This document shows, in pieces, positions 12,237 to 20,190 of a DNA stretch of 64,000 nucleotides. Both the position numbers and the translations under genes were made by a program. The notes under the pieces were generated by a model that saw only the letters and a list, made by a program, of their open reading frames with translations, was not told where the DNA came from and did not search any database. This DNA is from Hydractinia symbiolongicarpus (taxonomy: Eukaryota; Cnidaria; Hydrozoa; Anthoathecata; Hydractiniidae): NCBI RefSeq assembly GCF_029227915.1, contig NC_079878.1:30407501-30471500 (forward strand). Direction: 5' to 3'. Numbering within the stretch: position 1 is the first letter of the stretch; every line of letters starts with the position of its first letter.

Positions 12237-15230
12237 ATGCATTGGTTAAAAGTTTTGCAGCTTATGTTAGACAATAAAATTATTAGTGCAGTTTCGCTTG
12301 ATATATTTTCAGCTTTAAAAATGAGTATTAAAAATAAACAAGTTTATGATCTTTTTTCTTCATTGAATGAAAAAAGCATTAAAGAAGTAAGTGATGGATT
12401 TGTTTTACTTGGTGTTGAAATAACATGTCCAGAAAAAGCGTTATATACAAAAGTTAAAAGACTAGTAGAGAAAGTAAATGGTCTGAAAAAAAGGAAAGCT
12501 AATTCTGCTATAGAAACTTTGTTGGAAGCTGAGTTTAGTGTTCCAGTGCAAATTACCCCACATCAGCGATCTATTGATGCGGCTAGTTCTAGAAATGAAG
12601 TTTTGTTTAAAGAGAAAATGAAACAATTAAAGGAGGAAAACAAAAGTTTAAAAAGAAAGTGCGAAAATTTTCAAGAATTAGAAATTCAATACAACACACA
12701 AGTCAAAGAGGTTAAGAAACTTAGTAACGAGTTATTTGTAGCAATGAAGGATGAAAATAAGTTGACAGCAGAATATCGTCGTATAAAGAACAATTATCTT
12801 GAAGTAGAGGAAAAACTTAGAAATGTGGAATTGAAATTTAAAGATAATAGCAAAGCGAGGGCAGATAAATTGAGAAATTTATCAAAGAAAATTAAAAACA
12901 GAGATGATAAAATTAATAAAATGGAATCAGAAATAGCTGAATTGATATCTGGTACTGAGAATAAAAGTGATGAGTTGGATGACATGAAAGTAAACTTGAA
13001 CAGACTCAATGATAAATTAGAAAACAGTGAAACTATAGTTGATGATCTGCGGAATGAGAAAGCAAAACTGAAAAGAAAGACGCACAGTTTGTTGTTAAAA
13101 ATTGAAAACCAGAAAAAATTGATTGACCACAAAGAAGTGAATGATATGAAGTGTTTAAAAAGTGATTATGACAAACTCTGTACAAACATGAAGCAACTTA
13201 CTGAAGAAAATCGTGATTTGCAAATGCTCGTTTCGTTATTAAACGACAATGAAATTGTAACATTTGAAGGTGGTCGTTATTCAGACGAAATAAGAGAAGT
13301 TGTTATGGAATTACTTTCCTTGAATGTCAGCATGGGAAAGGTAAATGATGTGATCAAGGTTGTACTTGAAAAACTTGCAAAAAAAAGGGTTGACAGGTTG
13401 CCTTCACAAGGTTTAAAAAGTCATTTAATGCAAGAAGCATTAATTTTAGCACAATTACAGGTTGCAGAAGCAATGATTGATAATGACAAGGAGGCGTTTG
13501 GTAATTGTTTACATGGAGATGGTACATCAAAATACCATAAACATTATCAAAATTTTCAGATTACAACATCGAAAGGAAAAACTTTAACATTTGGATTATC
13601 AGAAGTTGCAGGTGGCGATGCGGCAATAGTAATGAAAAATTTTACTGACACAATTGATGACATGTGTGACATTCTGAAAGAATGTGACAAGGATGCAAAT
13701 TTTTCCCGGCTTGTCACATCAATCAAATCTACAATGTCGGATCTTGGCCCTATTAATCCTTTATTTAACTCACAACTGAAATCTTTAAGGGAAAAATTAT
13801 TACCAAATGTTGTAGAAAACTGGAATTATTTAAGCGAAACACAAAAAACGGACATGACCGATATGGGAAATTTCTTTTGCAAATTACATCTTCTGGCAAA
13901 TTTTGCCTCAGAGGCAGATAAAGTTCTGCATTCATTTGAGAGAATGGTCCTCTGTGATGACTATGAAACAGTATTTGCCTTCAATAGTGCAAAAGAATCT
14001 TCTGCTTCTAGATTAGTGCGTACAGCTTGTAAAGCTTTTCATGTGCGTGGAAGTGACGAATGTGGAGTAGCATCGTATTTTAACTCGTTTTTAGCTGGTC
14101 GCAATCAGAAATCTTACTTTGTACCATTTATTGGAAATCGTTTTAACATATTGTTTTATAACGCTGCTGCATTATATTACCATCGTGATGCAGTCGTATC
14201 TTTTCTTTCATCATGGCCTGATCCTAATAATTTACTGAAAGCTGTAAATGAAGACGTATCAAATAAGTTGTTTCTTAGTGAAGTCAGAGCACTTGGCATT
14301 ATTGATAAATTATTGACTGGTCCATTGTGGCGATTAATAGAGTCTTGTGAAAGTATCCTCGAAATAAATCCATACCTGTTACAACTTAAAGTCAAACTAT
14401 CTGCACTCTGCAACAATTGTTCATCACTTCTATCTGGCAGTCATATTTTCCAAGAGGATGGTATTATTGTACACAACAAAGATGAATTATTTATCAAGCT
14501 ATTTGAGGATACAGGTGATGATGAATTGGATATTCTAACACAGCAAGCCCTTGAAATTATTTGCCATGCAATTCTCATCATCTTAGAGCGTCAATGTAAG
14601 GATCAACTGCCTGGAGGAAAGTACTGGAGCCCCAGTCAGATAATAAAGGAGACGTCATCAATTGTACCAGTAACCAATAAGGCTTCTGAAAGTGACTTTG
14701 CAATTTTGGATTTGTTAGTGAAAACGAAGCCAAGTGCCAATGTTGAAACATTGCAGGCTTTAACCATGTGGTCGCGTAACAAAACACTTGATTGGTTTGA
14801 ACAGAAGTCTTATGATGAGAAAAAAAGTATGATGGAATCAGCCAGACATAATGTGGAAAAAATGAAGGCGAAGTATAAATCAAGGAGAAAAGAACTGTTG
14901 GAGGAGAGGAAAAGGAAATTGCTTGCTAAACAAGATATGAAAAAGAAAGCTGAAGAGAAAATAGCATTGAAGAAAGTGGAAGCTTTTAACAAATTGCTTG
15001 AGCTAAATGTCCAGGCTTGGATATCTGTTGATGAACTGAAAAAAAACATCATGGATATATCATCACAAAAACGTGCAGAAGTTTTGCTAGCGCAAATGAT
15101 TTTTATAGGCATGTTATGCCTTTCAAATGCAATTCCAAATTGTTTAACAAAACAAAACAGAGTGGAAACAAAAGAGTTGATTTGTCTTGGGAAGAGCTTC
15201 TTGAAAACTTTGTTAAAATCATGCATGTAA
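12237..15230 (+). CDS. Transposase, coiled coil plus RNase-H-like core (997 aa, truncated by frameshift)
   Basis: This is probably the DNA-cutting and strand-transfer enzyme of the surrounding element. Residues 1-115 are not recognised. Residues 120-335 are a long, highly charged coiled coil rich in K and E. The core follows: LHGDGTSK (D428), predicted strands through QNFQITTSKGK and LTFGLSEVAGG, a helix, TMSDLGPINP (D502), NFFCKLHLL (C548, H551), GNRFNILFYNA (R635), LPGGKYW (791-797) and TNKASESDFAILD (E818), then a basic helix at 858-920. The D-D spacing of 74 and D-E spacing of 316 are close to those I recall for the hAT enzyme Hermes (68 and 324). No BED or THAP zinc finger is seen at the N-terminus. 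The ATG at 12237 follows an in-frame TAG at 12213; an upstream exon is possible. The last ~40 residues are probably out-of-frame, because the next frame continues more plausibly. The CDS is A/T-rich, unlike the satellite around it. Confidence 0.85.
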   Translation: MHWLKVLQLMLDNKIISAVSLDIFSALKMSIKNKQVYDLFSSLNEKSIKEVSDGFVLLGVEITCPEKALYTKVKRLVEKVNGLKKRKANSAIETLLEAEFSVPVQITPHQRSIDAASSRNEVLFKEKMKQLKEENKSLKRKCENFQELEIQYNTQVKEVKKLSNELFVAMKDENKLTAEYRRIKNNYLEVEEKLRNVELKFKDNSKARADKLRNLSKKIKNRDDKINKMESEIAELISGTENKSDELDDMKVNLNRLNDKLENSETIVDDLRNEKAKLKRKTHSLLLKIENQKKLIDHKEVNDMKCLKSDYDKLCTNMKQLTEENRDLQMLVSLLNDNEIVTFEGGRYSDEIREVVMELLSLNVSMGKVNDVIKVVLEKLAKKRVDRLPSQGLKSHLMQEALILAQLQVAEAMIDNDKEAFGNCLHGDGTSKYHKHYQNFQITTSKGKTLTFGLSEVAGGDAAIVMKNFTDTIDDMCDILKECDKDANFSRLVTSIKSTMSDLGPINPLFNSQLKSLREKLLPNVVENWNYLSETQKTDMTDMGNFFCKLHLLANFASEADKVLHSFERMVLCDDYETVFAFNSAKESSASRLVRTACKAFHVRGSDECGVASYFNSFLAGRNQKSYFVPFIGNRFNILFYNAAALYYHRDAVVSFLSSWPDPNNLLKAVNEDVSNKLFLSEVRALGIIDKLLTGPLWRLIESCESILEINPYLLQLKVKLSALCNNCSSLLSGSHIFQEDGIIVHNKDELFIKLFEDTGDDELDILTQQALEIICHAILIILERQCKDQLPGGKYWSPSQIIKETSSIVPVTNKASESDFAILDLLVKTKPSANVETLQALTMWSRNKTLDWFEQKSYDEKKSMMESARHNVEKMKAKYKSRRKELLEERKRKLLAKQDMKKKAEEKIALKKVEAFNKLLELNVQAWISVDELKKNIMDISSQKRAEVLLAQMIFIGMLCLSNAIPNCLTKQNRVETKELICLGKSFLKTLLKSCM
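15099..15107 (+). other. Likely frameshift joining the two transposase parts
   Basis: The 997-aa frame continues past 15110 into sequence with no sensible domain. The -1 frame is open from 15035 and carries the C-terminal domain. The switch best fits around the five-T run at 15100-15104: loss of one base there would separate the frames. The local bases, ATT TTT ATA, are not a canonical X XXY YYZ slippery site. A mutation or sequencing error is therefore more likely than programmed frameshifting. Confidence 0.55.
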
Positions 15231-15622
15231 CATTTTCATCATCTGCAGAAAAGGTAACAAAGGATAACCTGAAGTCGAAGGAAGATAGAGATGAAGTAGT
15301 TGCAACCCAAAAAAAGGAACTGATGGAAAAGATCAAGAAAGAAAGGATGAAAAAACTGTCTGAACAACAAAAAAGCAACAAACTCCCTTCCTTCATCAAA
15401 GACCCTGATTGTTTAGTTGGTTTACACATACGGCATCATTTAAAGGAAGAAGATGAAGAGGATGCATATTGGTGTAAAGGGGAAATTCTAAGTGTAGCAA
15501 AACGACATTCCAATCCTAAACGCACGTTGTTTAATGTAGTATATGAGTCAGAACCTGAGACAGTTTGGAGTTTTCCAATAATTTTAGATTTTGAGAAGGG
15601 AGACGTTATTATGTTATCTTAG
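15116..15622 (+). CDS. C-terminal part of the transposase, SH3/Tudor-like domain (-1 frame)
   Basis: This 168-residue frame overlaps the end of the 997-aa frame by 115 bases. Residues 48-90 are charged and helical. Residues 98-167 look like an SH3-like or Tudor-like barrel: CLVGLHIRHHL, an acidic stretch, AYWCKGEILSV, TLFNVVYESEPE, and WSFPIILDFEKGDVIML. The pattern of W-x-x-G, a strand ending in VxY, then F-P and G-D near the end is typical of that fold, which often binds histone tails or RNA. The ATG at 15116 is the first in this frame but is probably not a true start: the frame is open back to 15035, and the protein most likely began in the upstream frame. The frame ends with TAG at 15620-15622. 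Independent expression of this piece cannot be ruled out. Confidence 0.6.
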   Translation: MPFKCNSKLFNKTKQSGNKRVDLSWEELLENFVKIMHVTFSSSAEKVTKDNLKSKEDRDEVVATQKKELMEKIKKERMKKLSEQQKSNKLPSFIKDPDCLVGLHIRHHLKEEDEEDAYWCKGEILSVAKRHSNPKRTLFNVVYESEPETVWSFPIILDFEKGDVIMLS

Positions 15623-15775
15623 AATATAGTTAGTTATAGTATAGTTATATATTTGAGGGAAGAAATTTTTGTGGTAATGTATTTCGTTCAAACCGTGGAA
15701 CTTTTTTATGGCAAAAACTTCTTCCTTTGAGGATCATTGTTTTGTCAACTTGTGACATGTGGTATATATTGTTCT

Positions 15776-15781
15776 ATTAAA
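15776..15781 (+). terminator. Possible poly(A) signal
   Basis: ATTAAA lies 154 bases after the TAG that ends the C-terminal frame. It is the commonest variant of AATAAA. The surrounding sequence is T-rich, so a chance match is quite possible. Confidence 0.35.
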
Positions 15782-16196
15782 ACATTTAGCACTTATGGTA
15801 GCTTAATATTTTGCGTTCTTTTTTTTATTTAGGTGCTAAAAGGTGCAGTTGTTCCATTTTCATCTGGTCTGCATATTTATACTCTGTCAAATATTTTGCA
15901 AGCTTTAAGAGTGTTTGTCAAAGTTTTATAGTTACCAACTTAGTGTTTTACAGTGGTTCCTGTGGACTTTCTTTTTACATTTCCTTAAATTTGAAATATC
16001 TTTTCAGCTATTACGTTATTTTCTCTGGCTGGTCTGCAAAAATATAAATTTCGTACATTTCTATGAAGTCTCTCAATGTTAAGATTACAGTTTATAAACA
16101 TTTTTGCCGGTTATTGTATAATTGTTTTGCTTTTATACATTGATTTTATGTTATTTTTGAGCTACAGCATCATTTTTACTATCTGGTCTGCAAATT

Positions 16197-16233
16197 ACAC
16201 TCTTGTCAAATATTTTGTACTCTTCAAGAGTGT
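16197..16233. repeat. Hairpin in the 165-bp repeat
   Basis: ACACTCTTG (16197-16205) pairs with CAAGAGTGT (16225-16233) across a 19-base loop. The next unit keeps eight of the nine pairs (ACACTCTTG against TAAGAGTGT). The first unit keeps it only in part. Confidence 0.6.
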
Positions 16234-16330
16234 TTGTAAAATTTTTGAATAGTTACTAATTTGTGGTGTTTTATTATGTTCCTGTGAATTTTTTTCGCAT
16301 TTTCATCAATTTGGAAAGATTTTTTCAACT

Positions 16331-16670
16331 ATGACGTCATTTTTTCTATCTGGTCTGCAAATTACACTCTTGTCAGATATTTGTACTCCTTAAGAGTGTT
16401 TGTATAATTTTTGAATAGTTACTAATTTGTGGTGTTTTATTATGTTCCTGTGAACTTTTTTGCATTTTCATCAATTTGGAAAGATTTTTTCAACTATGAC
16501 GTCATTTTTTCTATCTGGTCTGCAAATTTACACCCTTGTCCGAAATTTCGTACACTCTAATGAACTTTGTTTAACGTTAAGATTACAGTTTATAAAATTG
16601 TTTACTGGTTGTTGTATACTTTCTTGCGCTTTTAGAGCAATTTGTAGTAATATTTGAGCTATGACGTCAT
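16331..16670. promoter_or_regulatory. Three CRE-type palindromes, one per repeat unit
   Basis: The 10-bp palindrome ATGACGTCAT occurs at 16331-16340, 16496-16505 and 16661-16670, at the ends of the last three 165-bp units and exactly 165 bp apart. TGACGTCA is the classical CREB/ATF site. Its presence is directly seen; any function here, such as an enhancer or a transposase-binding array, is inference. The first two units have degenerate versions. Confidence 0.55.
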
Positions 16671-16770
16671 CATTACGTCATTTCTAAAAATAAACCATCA
16701 AAAATTAATATATTTTTTCTTTTACAAATATACTATCTACTGTAAAAATTTTAAGTTCTTACCATGTCTC

Positions 16771-16836
16771 AATCTGGAGTTATTGATTTTTAAAGATAGA
16801 AATTGTGAAAAAAAACCTATACATGACCCCCGTCTT
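16771..16836 (+). repeat. Subterminal direct repeat, right copy
   Basis: AATCTGGAG (16771-16779) and ACCCCCGTCTT (16826-16836) match the left copy at 11532-11576 in order and strand. Because they are direct and not inverted, they are not part of the TIR. Confidence 0.65.
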
Positions 16837-16845
16837 TGTGCCGTG

Positions 16846-16880
16846 TTTTGTTGCGAAATTGGCCGAAAAACGCAACAAAA
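16846..16880. repeat. 10-bp hairpin near the right end
   Basis: TTTTGTTGCG (16846-16855) and CGCAACAAAA (16871-16880) form a perfect 10-bp stem with a 15-base loop. The stem lies about 160-190 bp from the right TIR and overlaps the shared motif TGCCGTGTT. Confidence 0.75.
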
Positions 16881-17027
16881 AAGGGCTATACTATCTATCA
16901 TAAAAATAACAATAACTAGAGAATGGCTTGGAGTTAGGAGTTGCGCGACCCCTCGTTGAAACCGTATAGAAATGTAGAAAACGTTGCATACGGCTAGAAG
17001 GTCGAGCGGCGCATAGAAAAATTTGAC

Positions 17028-17039
17028 CTGAACAGCCTA
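17028..17039 (-). repeat. Right terminal inverted repeat
   Basis: CTGAACAGCCTA is the exact reverse complement of the left TIR. The satellite resumes with TTTTGACTATACGGG at the next base. Confidence 0.9.
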
Positions 17040-17046
17040 TTTTGAC
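17040..17046 (+). repeat. Target-site duplication, right copy
   Basis: TTTTGAC matches 11158-11164 exactly. The following TATACGGGCC continues the satellite monomer that was split by the insertion. Confidence 0.85.
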
Positions 17047-17654
17047 TATACGGGCCGAGCCCGTGATTTACGGGAAATCGCTGGTTTTCGTTTGCCGGCG
17101 ATTAAACTTCTTTTATTCTGCGTCTCATCAAAATGAAAACATTTTTGAAAACTGCAAGTCTCATGCGTTTAAGTGGTGAAAAAATAATTTAAAAAATCGT
17201 TCGGGAAATGAGTTTACTCCGTGGGTATTTTCTTTGTATACTTTTGACTATTCGGGCCGAGTCCGAGATTTACGGGAAATCGCGGGTTTTCGTTTGCCGG
17301 CGATTAAACTTCTTTTATTCCGCGTCTCATCAAAAATGAAAACATTTTTGAAAAATACAAGTCTTATGCGTTTAAGTGGTGAAAAGATAATTTAAAAAAT
17401 CGTTCTGGAAATGAGTTTACTCACAGGGTACTTTCTTTGTATATACTCGACTATACGGGCCAAGCACGGGATTTACGGGAAATCGCGGGTTTTCGTTTGC
17501 CGGCGATTAAACTTCTTTTATTCAGCGTCTCATCAAAAATGAAAACATTTTTGAAAACTACAAGTCTCAAGCGTTTTAGTGGTGAAAATATAATTTAAAA
17601 AATCGTTCTTGAAATGAGTTTACTCGCAGGGTACTTTCTTTGTATATTTTTGAC
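17047..17654 (+). repeat. 608-bp copy of the left flank, right of the transposon
   Basis: Three monomers here match 10557-11164, the three monomers just left of the element, and have the same 608-bp length. Shared private variants include TTCTGCGTCTC, ACTGCAAGTC, ACTATTCGGGCC and AAAATATAATTTAAA. The few differences include GTCCGGG against GCCCGTG at the start and GGGTTTTTG against GGGTTTTCG. The first monomer is a chimera: its first 20 bases match the type that normally follows, and the rest matches the monomer at 10557. Confidence 0.8.
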
Positions 17655-17661
17655 TATACGG
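17648..17661 (+). other. Unoccupied paralogue of the insertion site
   Basis: TTTTGAC is followed directly by TATACGG, preceded by the same TATAT context and AAAATATAATTT variant that precede the insertion at 11158. This is the pre-insertion sequence, and it confirms the element's boundaries. Confidence 0.8.
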
Positions 17662-17857
17662 GCCGAGCCCGTGATTTACGGGAAATCGCGGGTTTTCGTT
17701 TGCCGGCGATTAAACTTCTTTTATTCAGCGTCTCATCACAAATGAAAACATTTTTGAAAACTACAAGTCTCGTGCGTTTTAGTGGTGAAAAGATAATTTA
17801 AAAAATCGTTCTGGAAATGAGTTTACTCGCAGGGTACTTTCTTTGTATACTTTTGAC

Positions 17858-20190
17858 TATACGGGCCGAGTCATGGATTTACGGGAAATCGCGGATTTTC
17901 GTTTGCCGGCGATTAAACTTCTTTTACTCAGCGTCTCATCAAAAATGAAAACATTTTTGAAAACTACAAGTCTCATACGTTTTAGTGGTGAAAAGATAAT
18001 TTAAAAAATCGTTCTTGAAATGAGTTTACTCGCAGGGTACTTTCTTTGTATACTTTTGACTATACGGGCCGAGTCCGGGAGTTACGGGAATTCGCGGGTT
18101 TTCGTTTGCCGGCGATTAAACTTCCTTTATTCAGCGTCTCATCAAAAATGAAAACATTTTTGAAAACTACAAGTCTCGTGCGTTTTAGTGGTGAAAAGAT
18201 AATTTAAAAAATCGTTCTGGAAATGAGTTTACTCGCAGGGTACTTTCTTTGTATACTTTTGACTATACGGGCCGTGTCCGGGATTTACGGGAAATCGTGG
18301 GTTTTCGTTTGCCGGCGATTAAACTTCTTTTACTCAGCGTCTTATCAAAAATGAAAACATTTTTGAAAACTACAAGTCTCATACGTTTTAGTGGTGAAAA
18401 AGTAATTTAAAAAATCATTCGGGAAATGAGTTTACTCCCTGGGTATTTTCTTTGTATACTTTTGACTATACGGGCCGAGTCCGGGATTTACGGGAAATCG
18501 CTGGTTTTCGTTTGCCGGCGATTAAACTTCTTTTATTCCGCGTCTCATCAAAATGAAAACATTTTTGAAAACTGCAAGTCTCATGCGTTTAAGTGGTGAA
18601 AAAATAATTTAAAAAATCGTTCGGGAAATGAGTTTACTCCGTGGGTATTTTCTTTGTATACTTTTGACTATTCGGGCCGAGTCCGAGATTTACGGGAAAT
18701 CGCGGGTTTTCGTTTGCCGGCGATTAAACTTCTTTTATTCCGCGTCTCATCAAAAATGAAAACATTTTTGAAAAATACAAGTCTTATGCGTTTAAGTGGT
18801 GAAAAGATAATTTAAAAAATCGTTCTGGAAATGAGTTTACTCACAGGGTACTTTCTTTGTATATACTCGACTATACGGGCCAAGCACGGGATTTACAAGA
18901 AATCGCGGGTTTTCGTTTGCCGTCGATTAAACTTCTTTTATTCAGCGTCTCATCAAAAATGAAAACATTTTTGAAAACTACAAGTCTCAAGCGTTTTAGT
19001 GGTGAAAAGATAATTTAAAAAATCGTTCTGGAAATGAGTTTACTCGCAGGGTACTTTCTTTGTATACTTTTGACTATACGGGCCGAGTCATGGATTTACG
19101 GGAAATCGCGGGTTTTCGTTTGCCGGCGATTAAACTTCTTTTACTCAGCGTCTCATCAAAAATGAAAACATTTTTGAAAAGTACAAGTCTCATACGTTTT
19201 AGTGGTGAAAAGATAATTTAAAAAATCGTTCTTGAAATGAGTTTACTCGCAGGGTACTTTCTTTGTATACTTTTGACTATACGGGCCGAGTCCGGGAGTT
19301 ACGGGAATTCGCGGGTTTTCGTTTGCCGGCGATTAAACTTCCTTTATTCAGCGTCTCATCAAAAATGAAAACATTTTTGAAAACTACAAGTCTCGTGCGT
19401 TTTAGTGGTGAAAAGATAATTTAAAAAATCGTTCTGGAAATGAGTTTACTCGCAGGGTACTTTCTTTGTATACTTTTGACTATACGGGCCGTGTCCGGGA
19501 TTTACGGGAAATCGTGGGTTTTCGTTTGCCGGCGATTAAACTTCTTTTACTCAGCGTCTTATCAAAAATGAAAACATTTTTGAAAACTACAAGTCTCATA
19601 CGTTTTAGTGGTGAAAAAGTAATTTAAAAAATCATTCGGGAAATGAGTTTACTCCCTGGGTATTTTCTTTGTATACTTTTGACTATATGGGCCGAGTCCG
19701 GGATTTACGGGAAATCGCTGGTTTTCGTTTGCCGGCGAATAAACTTCTTTTATTCCGCGTCTCATCAAAATGAAAACATTTTTGAAAACTGCAAGTCTCA
19801 TCCGTTTAAGTGGTGAAAAAATAATTTAAAAAATCGTTCGGGAAATGAGTTTACTCCGTGGGTATTTTCTTTGTATACTTTTGACTATTCGGGCCGAGTC
19901 CGAGATTTACGGGAAATCGCGGGTTTTCGTTTGCCGGCGATTAAACTTCTTTTATTCCGCGTCTCATCAAAAATGAAAACATTTTTGAAAAATACAAGTC
20001 TTATGCGTTTAAGTGGTGAAAAGATAATTTAAAAAATCGTTCTGGAAATGAGTTTACTCACATGGTACTTTCTTTGTATATACTCGACTATACGGGCCAA
20101 GCACGGGATTTACGGGAAATCGCGGGTTTTCGTTTGCCGGCGATTAAACTTCTTTTATTCAGCGTCTCATCAAAAATGAAAACATTTTTG
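17858..20190 (+). repeat. Six-monomer HOR, two tandem copies (about 1,217 bp)
   Basis: The ordered set of monomers with GAGTCATGG, CCGGGAGTT, GCCGTGTCC, ACTGCAAGTC, ACTATTCGGG and CCAAGCACGG occurs twice; GTCATGG is at about 17870 and 19087. The same cycle ends just left of the transposon, so the element sits inside this HOR family. Confidence 0.8.

Larger units (their letters stand above)
15862..16680 (+). repeat. Five diverged tandem repeats of about 165 bp in the 3' flank
   Basis: Units begin with (T)CTGGTCTGC at 15862, about 16027, 16181, 16348 and 16513. The units at 16181 (167 bp) and 16348 (165 bp) are close copies. The unit at 15862 is a diverged relative. The units near 16027 and 16513 form a second subtype, sharing GTTAAGATTACAGTTTATAAA. 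The order is therefore type 1, 2, 1, 1, 2. The repeats are A/T-rich and noncoding, and unrelated to the 203-bp satellite. Confidence 0.8.
16681..17027 (+). other. Noncoding 3' end of the transposon
   Basis: A/T-rich to about 16820, then CpG-richer toward the right TIR (TTGCGCGACCCC, AGGTCGAGCGGCGC). It contains the right copy of the subterminal direct repeat, TGCCGTGTT at 16839-16847, the hairpin at 16846-16880, and a weaker pair CCGTAT (16962-16967) and ATACGG (16988-16993). No coding frame is credible. Confidence 0.6.
11165..17039 (+). mobile_element. DNA transposon, 5,875 bp, inserted in the satellite
   Basis: The element is bounded by perfect 12-bp TIRs (TAGGCTGTTCAG and CTGAACAGCCTA) and by a TTTTGAC target duplication. 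The satellite resumes in phase on both sides. Inside are one long plus-strand transposase frame, its C-terminal continuation in another frame, and structured noncoding ends. The transposase has an RNase-H-like core with hAT-like spacing of acidic residues, but hAT elements usually leave 8-bp duplications and the tip here (TAGGC) does not fit the usual hAT tip. I therefore leave the superfamily open. The copy looks fairly young because a 997-codon frame is intact, yet a frameshift near 15100 probably makes it non-autonomous. It is the only copy in the window. Confidence 0.93.

Noticed and set aside
15099-15107. Programmed -1 frameshifting between the two transposase frames.
   Set aside because: The codons ATT TTT ATA do not form a standard slippery heptamer for this frame, and no strong stem was recognised just downstream. 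A single-base loss is simpler.
12794-15429. Antisense open frames of 79-138 codons within the transposase gene.
   Set aside because: They are shadows of an A/T-rich, lysine-rich plus-strand gene, with low-complexity F, S and L composition and no domain.
15811-16959. Three plus-strand frames of 65-101 codons in the transposon's 3' flank.
   Set aside because: They lie in diverged tandem repeats and A/T-rich noncoding DNA, have no recognisable motif, and are not preserved between repeat units.
11165-17039. TA target duplication with TIR GGCTGTTCAG, as in Tc1/mariner elements.
   Set aside because: Removing the element under that model leaves TTTTGACTATTTTGACTA, which is not a satellite sequence. 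The 7-bp model restores the exact monomer seen at 17648-17661, and the transposase is not Tc1-like.
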